DNA of 64,000 nt from assembly GCF_007828045.1 (NCBI RefSeq), contig NZ_VITN01000018.1, forward strand, positions 62,001 to 126,000, given 5' to 3'. The notes beneath the pieces were generated by a model. It was not told the origin of the DNA. It saw only the letters and a list, made by a program, of their open reading frames with translations, and made no database searches. A program made the position numbers and the translations under genes. The first letter of the stretch is position 1, and every line of letters starts with the position of its first letter. This document shows, piece after piece, positions 1-8,638 of this stretch. Origin of the DNA: Nitrospirillum amazonense (GTDB lineage Bacteria; Pseudomonadota; Alphaproteobacteria; Azospirillales; Azospirillaceae).

Positions 1-713
1 TAGAGGCGGCGGAACTGGCGCAGACGGTGCGCCTGATGGCCGAGGTCAAGGTGGTGCGGCGTTGGGCCAACCCGTCCAAACTGCCGCGCGAACCCGTGGC
101 CCGCCCCATGCCGGAGGCCGCCTTGCCGGGCGGCACGCGGCCGGCCGTCGTCGCCATCGGCGCGTCCACCGGCGGCCCCGTGGCCTTGCAGGCCATCCTG
201 GCCGGCCTGCCGGCGGATTTCCCCATCCCCTTGCTGGCGGTGCAGCACATCTCCCCCGGGTTCGTGGGCGGTTTCGCCGACTGGCTGGCCAGCGGGTCGG
301 CCCTGCCGGTGCAGGTGGCCAAGGCGGGCGACGTGCCGCGCCCGGGGCACTTCTACCTGGCGCCCGACAATGCCCATATGGGCTTGGGGCTCGATGGGAC
401 CATCCAGCTGGACCACGGCGCGCCGGAGAATAGCGCCCGGCCGGCGGTGTCGCACTTTTTCCGCTCCGTCACGCGGGTGCACGGGGCCCGCGCCGTGGGC
501 GTGCTGCTGTCCGGCATGGGCGTGGACGGCGCCATGGAACTGCGCGAAATGCGCGACGCGGGTGCGGTCACCTTCGCGCAGGACAAGGAAAGCAGCATCG
601 TCCATGGCATGCCCGGGGCGGCCATTGCCCTGGGTGGCGCCACCGCCGTGCTGAAGCCGGACGATATCGCCGCCCGGCTGCTCACGCTGGCGCGAAAGGT
701 GGAGGGGAAGTAG
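1..713 (+). CDS. cheB: Chemotaxis methylesterase CheB, C-terminal part (5' end outside window)
   Basis: The reading frame is open to the left edge (codons begin at base 3), so the N-terminal receiver domain lies outside. What is visible is the linker and the complete CheB methylesterase domain, which removes methyl groups from glutamyl methyl esters of chemoreceptors during adaptation. The catalytic triad can be placed: Ser in GASTGG (codon 165-167), His in VQHISPGF (246-248) and Asp in GMGVDGA (525-527). The gene ends two bases before the next ATG (716), so the two are almost certainly co-transcribed. Family assignment is secure; whether other che genes precede it cannot be seen. Confidence 0.93.
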   Translation, partial: EAAELAQTVRLMAEVKVVRRWANPSKLPREPVARPMPEAALPGGTRPAVVAIGASTGGPVALQAILAGLPADFPIPLLAVQHISPGFVGGFADWLASGSALPVQVAKAGDVPRPGHFYLAPDNAHMGLGLDGTIQLDHGAPENSARPAVSHFFRSVTRVHGARAVGVLLSGMGVDGAMELREMRDAGAVTFAQDKESSIVHGMPGAAIALGGATAVLKPDDIAARLLTLARKVEGK

Positions 714-715
714 CC

Positions 716-3259
716 ATGCCCGAGGGCAAGAACGCGAAAACCATCCTCGTGGTCGATGATGAGCCCCAGGTACTGGCGGCCATGGAAGACCTGCTTGAGG
801 ATGACTTTCGCGTCCTGCTGCAAACCTCGCCCAAGGCGGCGCTGAAGCTGCTGGAACATGAGCCCGACCTGTCGGCCATCATTTCCGATCAGCGCATGCC
901 GGGCCTGAGCGGCCATGAGTTCCTGGGCATCGCCAGCCGCCTGTCGGACGCGCCGCGCATCCTGTTCACCGGATATTCCGACCTGGACGCCGTGGTCGCG
1001 GCGGTGAACAAGGGCCAGATCTTCGGTTACATCACCAAGCCTTGGGATCCGCAGGAACTGCGCCGGGTGGTGGACAAGGCGGTGCAGCATTGCGAGCTGC
1101 ACCGCGCCTTGCTGGAGGAGCAGCGGCTGCTGCACCACCTGATGGACAGCATGCCGGACGCCATCTTCTTCAAGGACCGGCTCCACCGCTTCCAGCGCGT
1201 CAACCGCGCCGCCGCCCGGGACCTGGGCGTGGACAGCCCCGTGGCCTGCCTGGGCAAGCGGGTGGGCGATTTCCTGGACCCGGCTCGGGCCGAGGCCGTC
1301 GAGGCGCAAGAGCGCATGGTGCTGCAGACGGGCAAGGCGGTGGTGGACCTGGTGGGACGGCTGGGGGACCGCTGGGTGTCGGCCACCGTGGCACCGGTGG
1401 TGGATGAACAGGGCCAGGGCACCGGCCTGGTGGGCATCGCCCGCGACGTCACCGACCGCCTGCGGCTGGAGGAGCGCATCGCCCGCCTGACCCGCGCCCA
1501 GGCGGTGCTCAGCGGCATCAACGGCCTGATCGTTCGCGTGCACGACCAGCACCAGCTGTTCGCTGACGCCTGCCGCATCGCCACCGGCCAGGGCCAGTTC
1601 CACCAGGCGTGGATCGGCCTGGTGGAGGAGGGGCGGGTGGTTCCCGTGGCGGCCGACGGCGTGAGCCTGGCGGCGCTGTCCCCGATAGAGCCGGAATTGG
1701 CGCCGGGACGGGCGGGCCACCCGCTGGACACCATCGTCGCCTCCGCCTTGCGGGATCAGATGCCGGTGGCGGCGGCGGAGTGTGTCGAGGGGATGACCAC
1801 CCTGGTGCTGCCCTTGGTGATGGACCGGACCCCCGTGGGCGTCATGGCCCTGTCGGCCATGGAGACCGACCGCTTCGACGCGCAGGAGATGGCCCTGCTG
1901 CGCGAGATGGCGGGCAACATCTCCTTCGCGCTGGACCACCTGCACAAGGCCCTGCGCCTGGATTACCTGGCGCTGTACGACGGGCTGACCGGTCTGGCGA
2001 ACCGCAGCCTGTTCGCCGACCGCCTGGCGCAGCACGTGGCGCGGGCGCGCGCCAAGCGGCGGCTGATGGCCTTGGTCCTGGTCGATGTCGAGCGATTCCG
2101 CAGCATCAACGACAGCCTGGGCCTGGACATCGGGGATGAGGTGCTGCGCGAGGTGGCCCGCCGCCTGTCCGCCGCGGCCCCCCTCACCGACACGGTGGGG
2201 CGTGTCGGCGCCGACTGCTTCGGCATGCTGTTGCCGGAGGTGAAGGGCGCGGGCGATGTCGCGCATCTGGTGCGGGAGAGGATTCTCCCCTGCTTCGACA
2301 CCCTGATCCAGGCGGGCGGCGAGCGGCTGCGCCTGTCCGCCCGGGTGGGCGCGGCCCTGTTCCCGGACGATGCCGAGGATGGGGAAACGCTGTTCGCCCA
2401 TGCCGAGATCGCGCTCAATAAGGCCAAGGACACGCGCGAGCGCCTGCTGTTCTACGCCACGGGCATGAATAAGCGCCTGGCCCAGGCCCTGCGCCGCGAA
2501 ACCCAGCTGCGCACCGCGTTGGAAAACCGGCAATATGTGCTGCATTACCAGCCCAAGATCGACCTGCGCGACGGCCGCGTCATCGGCCTTGAGGCCCTGA
2601 TCCGCTGGAATGAGCCTGGCTGTGGCATCGTGGGCCCGGCCGAGTTCATCCCCCTGGTGGAGGAGCTGGGCCTGATCCACGACATGGGCGATTGGGTCAT
2701 GAGCCAGGCGGTGACGGACTTCCAATGCTGGCGGGCCCAGGGGCTGAAGCCGCCCCGCATCGCCGTCAACGTTTCCGCCCTGCAGCTGGCGCGTGATGAT
2801 TTCGTGGACGGGATGAGGGCCCGCCTGGACCGGGACGAGGCGGCGCGCGCCTGCCTGGATCTGGAGATCACGGAAAGCGTGCTGATGCGTGACATCCAGG
2901 CCTGCATTCCCAAGATCGCGGCCCTGCGCGAAATGGGCGTACAAGTCTATATCGACGACTTCGGCACGGGCTATTCCTCGCTGGCCTATATCGCCCGCCT
3001 GCCGCTGACAGCGCTGAAGATCGACCGGGCCTTCGTTTCCAGCATCGACGCCAGCTCGGAAGACACCACCATCGTCTCCACCATCATCCAGCTGGCCCAC
3101 AGCCTGGGCCTGAGGGTGGTGGCGGAGGGGGTGGAGACGGCGGACCAGGCCAAGCTGTTGCGCCTGCTGCGCTGCGACGAGATGCAGGGCTTCCTCATCA
3201 GCCGCCCGGTGCCGGCGCTGGAGATCGAGTCCCTGCTGGCGGCCCCGAAGCTTATTTGA
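716..3259 (+). CDS. Response regulator with PAS, GAF, degenerate GGDEF and EAL domains (c-di-GMP phosphodiesterase)
   Basis: 847 residues. Order of domains: receiver (about 8-122; acidic pair D14-D15, phospho-acceptor D58, K108), PAS (about 135-250), GAF-like (about 260-405), GGDEF (about 415-575) and EAL (about 590-840). The GGDEF signature is GADCF (498-502), so cyclase activity is unlikely. The EAL half keeps its key motifs: EAL at 626-628, DDFGTGYSS, EGVET and QGFLISRP. The expected activity is therefore phosphorylation-controlled c-di-GMP hydrolysis, with the GGDEF domain perhaps a regulatory GTP site (inference). It starts two bases after cheB, tying c-di-GMP turnover to chemotaxis signalling. 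Its 3' end overlaps the convergent AraC-type gene by 8 bases. Confidence 0.93.
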   Translation: MPEGKNAKTILVVDDEPQVLAAMEDLLEDDFRVLLQTSPKAALKLLEHEPDLSAIISDQRMPGLSGHEFLGIASRLSDAPRILFTGYSDLDAVVAAVNKGQIFGYITKPWDPQELRRVVDKAVQHCELHRALLEEQRLLHHLMDSMPDAIFFKDRLHRFQRVNRAAARDLGVDSPVACLGKRVGDFLDPARAEAVEAQERMVLQTGKAVVDLVGRLGDRWVSATVAPVVDEQGQGTGLVGIARDVTDRLRLEERIARLTRAQAVLSGINGLIVRVHDQHQLFADACRIATGQGQFHQAWIGLVEEGRVVPVAADGVSLAALSPIEPELAPGRAGHPLDTIVASALRDQMPVAAAECVEGMTTLVLPLVMDRTPVGVMALSAMETDRFDAQEMALLREMAGNISFALDHLHKALRLDYLALYDGLTGLANRSLFADRLAQHVARARAKRRLMALVLVDVERFRSINDSLGLDIGDEVLREVARRLSAAAPLTDTVGRVGADCFGMLLPEVKGAGDVAHLVRERILPCFDTLIQAGGERLRLSARVGAALFPDDAEDGETLFAHAEIALNKAKDTRERLLFYATGMNKRLAQALRRETQLRTALENRQYVLHYQPKIDLRDGRVIGLEALIRWNEPGCGIVGPAEFIPLVEELGLIHDMGDWVMSQAVTDFQCWRAQGLKPPRIAVNVSALQLARDDFVDGMRARLDRDEAARACLDLEITESVLMRDIQACIPKIAALREMGVQVYIDDFGTGYSSLAYIARLPLTALKIDRAFVSSIDASSEDTTIVSTIIQLAHSLGLRVVAEGVETADQAKLLRLLRCDEMQGFLISRPVPALEIESLLAAPKLI

Positions 3260-4289
3260 GGCGCTTACCGCTGGCCGCGCGGAAGGCGCCCGGCGCCATG
3301 CCGGTCCACTTGCGGAAGGCGCGGTGGAAGGCGCTGGTCTCGGCGAAGCCCAGCCGCGCCGCCAGGTCTGGGATGGGTTCCGTCCCCGCCGCCAACGACG
3401 CCTCGGCCATACGCCGGCGCATTTCGTCCTTGATGCTTTGGAAAGGCCGCCCCTCCTGCCGCAGGCTGCGGCGCAGGGTGGCGGGGGAACAGCGCAGGTT
3501 GCGGGCCACGGCGTCGAAGTCGGGCCAGGCGGCTGGCGGCTGGCGGTCCAGCATCTGGGCCACGCGCCGGGCGTAGCTGTCCGGGTTGCGGTAGCGCACC
3601 AGGAAATTCTCCGGCGCGCGGTTCAGAAAGGTGACGGCCGTGCGCGCGTCCTGCGCCACCGGCAGGGCCAGCAGGGCGGCGTCGAACCACAGGCGGGCGG
3701 CGTCCTGGCCGAAGCGCAGGGTGGAGCTGTAGAGCACCCTGTACTCCTCCGCATGCGGTGGCGCGGGGTGGGCGATGTCGGCGGCGGCGATGGGGATGCG
3801 CCGACGCACCAGCCAGCACGCCAAGCCGTGCAGATAGGTCATCAGCGTCTCTTGCGCGAAGAGCGCCAAGGGGGCGCCGGGTGCGATGGGGCGAACCTCC
3901 AGGCAGGCCAGGCGGCCCTGGCGGCGCACGCCCACCCGCATGCCGTCGAACACGCTGTTATAGCCCCGGCAGGCCAGATCCAAGGCCCGGCCCAGGTCGC
4001 GGCCCCCCAGGGCCAGCAGGCAGATGACGGAAAAGGTGCCGATCTTCATGCGTCGGGGGTCCAGGCCGAAGAACTCGTCATCCATCACCTGGGCCAGCAG
4101 GCGCAGCAGCGTGCCGTAGGTGGTCACCGGCACGCGGGCGCCAGTGGGGGCACCAGTGGGGGGCACGCCATCCAGCCCGGCCTTGCGCCGCAGGGGGGCG
4201 GCGTCCAGGCCCCGCGCGGTGGCGCAGGCCAGCGCCGCCTCCACGAAATAGGGGGCGACGCTGTTCTTGTCCTGGAGGATCCTGTCCAC
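3252..4289 (-). CDS. AraC-family transcriptional regulator (arabinose-binding-like N-terminus)
   Basis: 345 residues. The C-terminal third (about 240-340) carries the two helix-turn-helix motifs of AraC/XylS regulators, ending in the signature region around FAETSAFHRAFRKWTGMAPG. The N-terminal part resembles the ligand-binding domain of OruR/ArgR-type AraC regulators. It is transcribed divergently from the acyl-CoA dehydrogenase/etf operon with 133 bases between, so control of that operon is likely, as is usual for such pairs; the ligand is unknown but an acyl or amino acid-derived compound would fit. Its last codons overlap the convergent EAL-protein gene. Confidence 0.88.
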   Translation of the reverse strand: MDRILQDKNSVAPYFVEAALACATARGLDAAPLRRKAGLDGVPPTGAPTGARVPVTTYGTLLRLLAQVMDDEFFGLDPRRMKIGTFSVICLLALGGRDLGRALDLACRGYNSVFDGMRVGVRRQGRLACLEVRPIAPGAPLALFAQETLMTYLHGLACWLVRRRIPIAAADIAHPAPPHAEEYRVLYSSTLRFGQDAARLWFDAALLALPVAQDARTAVTFLNRAPENFLVRYRNPDSYARRVAQMLDRQPPAAWPDFDAVARNLRCSPATLRRSLRQEGRPFQSIKDEMRRRMAEASLAAGTEPIPDLAARLGFAETSAFHRAFRKWTGMAPGAFRAASGKRLK

Positions 4290-4324
4290 GCGGCGCCACC
4301 CATAAGAATTGACAAAAACGATCG

Positions 4325-4339
4325 CCGGATTTGATCCGG
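4325..4339. promoter_or_regulatory. Palindrome CCGGAT-N3-ATCCGG in divergent promoter region
   Basis: A perfect 6-bp inverted repeat with a TTG spacer lies between the AraC-type gene and the acyl-CoA dehydrogenase gene, just downstream of a plus-strand TTGACA (4309-4314). It is a candidate operator for the acyl-CoA dehydrogenase promoter. AraC proteins usually bind direct repeats, so it may belong to another regulator. No convincing -10 box is visible at the right distance. Confidence 0.35.
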
Positions 4340-4422
4340 TTGGTCATTTCGGATTGGATCGATCATGTCTAGTGTGATCGCGGCTGGCAAGCCGGCCCCA
4401 AGAATATGGAGGAAGCATCCCG

Positions 4423-5550
4423 ATGCTGATCACCGAGGAACAGGCCATGGTGCGCGACATGGCGCGCGCCTTCGCCCGGGAGCGGCTGGCCCCCGGCGCG
4501 GCGGAGCGTGACCGCACCAGCGCCTTCCCGGCTGAGGAACTGAAGGCCATGGGCGAGCTGGGCCTGATGGGCATGCTGGTGCCCGAGGAATGGGGCGGCG
4601 CCGGCACCGACATCCTGTCCTACGTCCTGGCGATCGAGGAGATCGCGGCCGGCGACGGCGCCATCTCCACCATCATGAGCGTGCACAACTCCGTCGGCTG
4701 CGCGCCCATCCTGAAGTTCGGCACCCCGGCGCAGAAGGACCGCTATCTGCGGGCCATGGCGTCGGGCCAGATGCTGGGCGCCTTCTGCCTGACGGAACCG
4801 CAGGCGGGCTCCGACGCGTCCGCGCTCAAGACCCGCGCCGTGCGCGATGGCGACCATTGGGTGATCAACGGGGCCAAGCAGTTCATCACCAACGGCCAGA
4901 ACGCCGGCGTGGCCCTGGTCTTCGCCGTCACCGATCCTGCCGCCGGCAAGAAGGGCATCTCCGCCTTCCTGGTGCCCACCGAGACCCCCGGCTACACCGT
5001 GGCGCGGCTGGAGCACAAGCTGGGCCAGCGCTGCAGCGACACGGCGCAGATCGTGTTCGACAACGTCCGTGTGCCGCATGAGGCCATGCTGGGTGAGCCG
5101 GGGCAGGGCTATCGCATCGCCCTGGCCAACCTGGAGGGCGGGCGCATCGGCATCGCAGCACAAGCGGTGGGCATGGCGCAGGCCGCGTTCGAGGCGGCGC
5201 GGGACTACGCGCGGGAACGCACCAGCATGGGTGTGGCCATCATCGAGCACCAGGCCGTGGCCTTTCGCCTGGCGGACATGGCCACCCGCATCGAGGCGGC
5301 GCGCCAGCTGGTGCTGCATGCCGCCAGCCTGCGCCAGGCGGGACAGCCCTGCCTGAAAGAGGCGTCAATGGCCAAGCTGTTCGCGTCGGAAATGGCGGAG
5401 CGTGTGTGCTCCGACGCCATTCAGACCTTCGGCGGCTATGGCTATGTCGAGGATTTCCCGGTGGAGCGCATCTATCGCGATGTGCGCGTCTGCCAGATTT
5501 ACGAGGGCACCAGCGACATTCAGAAGCTGGTGATTTCCCGCAACCTCTAA
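4423..5550 (+). CDS. Acyl-CoA dehydrogenase (short/branched-chain type)
   Basis: 375 residues, normal length for the family. It introduces the alpha-beta double bond into acyl-CoA, passing electrons from FAD to ETF. Visible motifs: the FAD-contact region around [17 protein letters not shown], the [10 protein letters not shown] segment and the C-terminal [12 protein letters not shown] with the presumed catalytic Glu361. The start is supported by GGAGGAAG a few bases upstream. etfB and etfA follow directly, giving the enzyme its own electron acceptor, and an AraC-type regulator is divergent. Substrate (butyryl-, isobutyryl- or another short acyl-CoA) cannot be decided from the sequence. Confidence 0.93.
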   Translation: MLITEEQAMVRDMARAFARERLAPGAAERDRTSAFPAEELKAMGELGLMGMLVPEEWGGAGTDILSYVLAIEEIAAGDGAISTIMSVHNSVGCAPILKFGTPAQKDRYLRAMASGQMLGAFCLTEPQAGSDASALKTRAVRDGDHWVINGAKQFITNGQNAGVALVFAVTDPAAGKKGISAFLVPTETPGYTVARLEHKLGQRCSDTAQIVFDNVRVPHEAMLGEPGQGYRIALANLEGGRIGIAAQAVGMAQAAFEAARDYARERTSMGVAIIEHQAVAFRLADMATRIEAARQLVLHAASLRQAGQPCLKEASMAKLFASEMAERVCSDAIQTFGGYGYVEDFPVERIYRDVRVCQIYEGTSDIQKLVISRNL

Positions 5551-5564
5551 AGGATCGGTAAGCG

Positions 5565-6314
5565 ATGAAAGTACTGGTCGCGGTCAAGCGGGTCGTTGAC
5601 TACAACGTGAAGGTCCGTGTGAAGGCGGATGGCACGGGTGTGGAAACGGCCAACGTCAAGATGTCGATGAACCCGTTCGACGAGATCGCGGTTGAGGAGG
5701 CTGTTCGCCTGAAAGAGGCGGGCAGGGCCACCGAGATCGTGGTGGTGAGCGTGGGCCCGGCACAGGCGCAAGAGACGCTGCGCACGGCGCTGGCCATGGG
5801 TGCCGATCGCGCCATCCTGGTGCAGACGGATGTTGAGACGCAGCCGCTGGGCGTGGCCAAGGCGCTGAAGGCGCTGGCGGAGAAGGAACAGCCCGGCCTG
5901 GTGATCCTGGGCAAGCAGGCCATCGACGACGACGCCAACCAGACCGGCCAGATGCTGGCCGCACTCCTGGGCTGGGCCCAGGGCACCTTCGCCAGCAAGG
6001 TGGTGCCGGCGGAAGGTACCGTTGCCGTGACGCGTGAGATCGACGGCGGCCTGGAGACGGTGGATCTGAAGCTGCCGGCGGTGGTGACCACCGACCTGCG
6101 CCTGAACGAGCCGCGCTACGCCTCGCTGCCCAACATCATGAAGGCCAAGAAGAAGCCCTTGGAGACGGTGGACGCCGCCGGTCTGGGCGTGGACTTGACG
6201 CCGCGCCTGAAGACGCTGAAGGTGGCGGAGCCGCCGAAGCGGGCCGGGGGTGTGAAGGTAGGCTCCGTCCAGGAGCTGGTGGCCAAGCTGAAGACCGAAG
6301 CGCGGGTGATCTGA
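5565..6314 (+). CDS. etfB: Electron transfer flavoprotein beta subunit
   Basis: 249 residues, full length. It opens with the typical [10 protein letters not shown] segment and contains the [11 protein letters not shown] motif of ETF-beta, which binds AMP and supports the FAD in the alpha subunit. It lies 14 bases after the acyl-CoA dehydrogenase and 2 bases before etfA, so the three form one operon. Role: one-electron relay from acyl-CoA dehydrogenases to ETF-ubiquinone oxidoreductase (not in this window). Confidence 0.96.
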   Translation: MKVLVAVKRVVDYNVKVRVKADGTGVETANVKMSMNPFDEIAVEEAVRLKEAGRATEIVVVSVGPAQAQETLRTALAMGADRAILVQTDVETQPLGVAKALKALAEKEQPGLVILGKQAIDDDANQTGQMLAALLGWAQGTFASKVVPAEGTVAVTREIDGGLETVDLKLPAVVTTDLRLNEPRYASLPNIMKAKKKPLETVDAAGLGVDLTPRLKTLKVAEPPKRAGGVKVGSVQELVAKLKTEARVI

Positions 6315-6316
6315 CC

Positions 6317-7252
6317 ATGACGACTCTTGTTATCGCTGAGCCCTCGACGGAAGGTTTGAAGGCCCCGACGCTGACCACCCTGGGGGCGGCCGCCAAGCTG
6401 GGCGGCGACGTGCATGTGCTGGTGCTGGGCCAGGGTGTGGGTGCCGTGGCCGGCGCCACCGCCCAGGTGGCCGGTATCGCCAAGGTGCTGACGGCCGATG
6501 CCGCGGAACTGGCGCACGGCCTGGCGGAGAACGTGGCCCCGCTGGTGGTGAACTTGGTGAAGAGCGGCGGCTACAGCCATGTGCTGGCGCCCAGCACCAC
6601 CTTCGGCAAGAACGTGGCGCCGCGCGTGGCGGCCCTGCTGGACGTGGCGCAGATCAGCGACATCACCGGTGTGGAAAGCCCCGACACCTTCACCCGGCCC
6701 ATCTATGCCGGCAACGCCATCGCCACCGTGCAGTCCAGCGACCCGGTGAAGGTGGCGACGGTGCGCGGCACGGCGTTCGAGGCGGTGGCGGCCACCGGCG
6801 GCAGCGCGGCGGTCGAGGCCGTGTCGGGCGCGGCGGACGCCGGCCTGTCCACGTTCGTGAGCCAGGAGGTGTCGAAGTCGGAGCGGCCGGAACTGACGTC
6901 GGCCCGCGTCATCGTCTCGGGCGGCCGGGGCATGCAGTCGGGCGACAACTTCCCGCTGCTGGAGGCCCTGGCCGACAAGCTGGGGGCGGCCGTGGGTGCC
7001 TCTCGTGCTGCGGTGGACGCCGGCTTCGTGCCCAACGACTACCAGGTCGGGCAGACGGGCAAGATCGTGGCGCCGGAGCTGTATATCGCCGTGGGCATCT
7101 CGGGCGCCATCCAGCACCTGGCCGGCATGAAGGACAGCAAGGTCATCGTCGCCATCAACAAGGACGAAGAGGCGCCGATCTTCCAGATCGCCGACTACGG
7201 CCTGGTCGCAGACCTGTTCAAGGCCGTGCCGGAATTGACGGCCGAGGTCTGA
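6317..7252 (+). CDS. etfA: Electron transfer flavoprotein alpha subunit
   Basis: 311 residues. The C-terminal FAD-binding domain is clear: [10 protein letters not shown], the [16 protein letters not shown] stretch, [13 protein letters not shown] and [10 protein letters not shown]. Together with etfB it forms the soluble heterodimer that takes electrons from the acyl-CoA dehydrogenase encoded upstream. It is the last gene of the operon; a strong hairpin with a T-run follows within 40 bases. Confidence 0.96.
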   Translation: MTTLVIAEPSTEGLKAPTLTTLGAAAKLGGDVHVLVLGQGVGAVAGATAQVAGIAKVLTADAAELAHGLAENVAPLVVNLVKSGGYSHVLAPSTTFGKNVAPRVAALLDVAQISDITGVESPDTFTRPIYAGNAIATVQSSDPVKVATVRGTAFEAVAATGGSAAVEAVSGAADAGLSTFVSQEVSKSERPELTSARVIVSGGRGMQSGDNFPLLEALADKLGAAVGASRAAVDAGFVPNDYQVGQTGKIVAPELYIAVGISGAIQHLAGMKDSKVIVAINKDEEAPIFQIADYGLVADLFKAVPELTAEV

Positions 7253-7287
7253 GCCTTTTCAGGTTTCAAGGAATAACACCGTGAACT

Positions 7288-7322
7288 GGCCGGGCGCTCG
7301 CAAGGGCGTCCGGCCGATTTTT
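7288..7322. terminator. Bidirectional rho-independent terminator (etfA / higA)
   Basis: A 10-bp stem (7288-7297 with 7306-7315, one G-T wobble) and an 8-base loop are followed by ATTTTTATT. It ends the plus-strand etf operon and faces the minus-strand higA gene, whose stop codon (7321-7323) lies in the T-run. Confidence 0.85.
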
Positions 7323-7629
7323 ATTCCGCCGCGTGGTGCAACACCTGCACGCTCGACAAATCCACGCTCTGATGGGCGCGGGCCAGGTTGTGGGTGGTTT
7401 GTAGATTCAGCCAGAATTGCGCCGTGGTGCCCAGTACCTTGGCCAGGCGCAGGGCGGTATCGGCCGTCACCTCCGTCTGTTCCGTTGCCACGCGTTCAAT
7501 ACGGGTGCGGGGCACGCCACAGGCCTTGGCGATTTTCCCCGCCGTCAGGCCCAGGGGCTCCATGAACTCCTCCCGCAGGACTTCGCCGGGATGGACGGGG
7601 CGCATGGCGATCAGGGCATCGGTGGTCAT
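7321..7629 (-). CDS. higA: HigA-type antitoxin (XRE helix-turn-helix)
   Basis: 102 residues starting at MTTDALIAMRPVHPGEVL, the classic HigA/VapI-like opening (PxHPGExLxEEF). A helix-turn-helix spans about residues 25-60. The family neutralises the HigB mRNA interferase and represses its own operon. Start chosen at the ATG at 7629 with GGAAG upstream; longer in-frame starts would run into higB. It lies 13 bases downstream of higB, the toxin-first order typical of higBA. Confidence 0.9.
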   Translation of the reverse strand: MTTDALIAMRPVHPGEVLREEFMEPLGLTAGKIAKACGVPRTRIERVATEQTEVTADTALRLAKVLGTTAQFWLNLQTTHNLARAHQSVDLSSVQVLHHAAE

Positions 7630-7642
7630 GGGTATCTTCCGT

Positions 7643-7924
7643 TCAATGGTAATCGACGATCTCAACGTCGTGAGCATCTTGGCCGTCCCAGCGAAAGCAC
7701 ACACGCCACTGGTCGTTGATCCGGATGGAATGCTGGCCTTCGCGGTCTCCCGACAGCTTTTCCAAGCGATTGCCGGGCGGAATGCGTAGATCGTCCACAG
7801 TGATTGCCGCGTGAAGGATTGCCAATTTCCGCTGCGCCGCGCGCACCAAGTCCGCAGGGAAGCCTTTAGTCAAGGTGCCGGTGAGCACCGCCTGACTGAT
7901 CTTCCCCTTGGTGCTTTTAATCAT
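7643..7924 (-). CDS. higB: HigB/RelE-family toxin
   Basis: 93 residues, basic, with the RelE/HigB core: RKLAILHAA, IPPGNRLEKLSGDREGQ, SIRINDQWRVCFRW and the C-terminal DVEIVDYH. Proteins of this family cleave mRNA on the ribosome. The higA antitoxin follows on the same strand. Two matching inverted repeats in the upstream 80 bases are probable autoregulatory operators. No inactivating change is visible, so the pair may be functional. Confidence 0.9.
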   Translation of the reverse strand: MIKSTKGKISQAVLTGTLTKGFPADLVRAAQRKLAILHAAITVDDLRIPPGNRLEKLSGDREGQHSIRINDQWRVCFRWDGQDAHDVEIVDYH

Positions 7925-7954
7925 CGCGACCGCTTACCCGCCAACGCCATCTAT

Positions 7955-8007
7955 GTATCACGATAAGATACGCGCACCAAGAGGGCTCCGTATCATATTA
8001 TGATACG
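7955..8007. promoter_or_regulatory. Twin operators GTATC-N7-GATAC upstream of higBA
   Basis: Two copies of the same half-site arrangement occur: GTATC-N7-GATAC at 7955-7971 and again at 7990-8006, the second extended to a perfect CGTATCAT/ATGATACG palindrome (7989-8007). Centres are 35 bp apart. The position upstream of higB and the AT-rich context suggest HigA binding sites over the promoter. Confidence 0.65.
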
Positions 8008-8185
8008 ATGTGCCCCGCCACTCGCAGCAGGGACAGGGTACGGCCCAAGTTCTCCGCCTTCACCATCAAATGGTCGGTGTTGAAGGTGGAGGTGACGAAG
8101 ATGCCAATGCCATCCTACCGGAAAATGTCCCTATGGCGCAGGACGGGGATGGCGGCGGCCTGGGCGGGCCGCCACCCCCTGTGCC
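8008..8185. other. Short non-coding stretch, possible gene remnant
   Basis: No convincing gene. On the minus strand an open stretch can be read for about 36 codons but it has no start codon and a TAG just upstream, so it may be the remains of a decayed gene. No family was recognised. Confidence 0.25.
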
Positions 8186-8488
8186 TTATTCCACCGTGTC
8201 CACCGGGGTGGCGGCCACCACCACCGGCGCCTCGGCCAGCAGATCGCCCACCGCCGCGCGGAAGGCGGTATAATGCGGGCTGGCGCGGTGGGCATCGATG
8301 GCGGCCTCATCGGCATAGATCTCGAACACGTGAAAACGCACCGGCGTGTCGGTGCCTCGGAACAGGTCGTAGCGGCGGTTGCCCGGCTCCGCGCGCGAAT
8401 GGCCGGTCAGGTCGCGCATCAGCGCCTCCACCTTGTCCACGGCCTCGGGTTTGGGCGTGACGGTGGCGATCAGGGAAATGGTCATCAT
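8186..8488 (-). CDS. Antibiotic biosynthesis monooxygenase (ABM) domain protein, putative quinol monooxygenase
   Basis: About 100 residues, a single ABM ferredoxin-like domain (MTISLIATVTPKPEAVDKVE..., then YDLFRGTDTPVRFHVFEIYADEAAIDAH). Relatives such as YgiN act on quinols or reactive aldehydes and are often linked to electrophile or quinone stress. The gene lies next to an old yellow enzyme and its NemR-like regulator, which fits such a role. Two adjacent ATG codons could serve as start. Confidence 0.82.
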   Translation of the reverse strand: MMTISLIATVTPKPEAVDKVEALMRDLTGHSRAEPGNRRYDLFRGTDTPVRFHVFEIYADEAAIDAHRASPHYTAFRAAVGDLLAEAPVVVAATPVDTVE

Positions 8489-8638
8489 TAACTCCTTTTG
8501 CGCCCTCAGGCGCCGGGCGCCGGCATCCGCCGGCTGGGCTTATCCTCGATTTCCAGTCCGCCTTCGGCTCCCCAGAAATCTCCGGCAGACGCGGTCGCGT
8601 CCTACAGCGGCATGGGCCTCCCATGCCGCTGGTGTTGG

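Noticed and set aside
353-3100. 915-codon minus-strand frame opposite cheB and the EAL protein
   Set aside because: Antisense artefact with repetitive composition and no recognisable domain.
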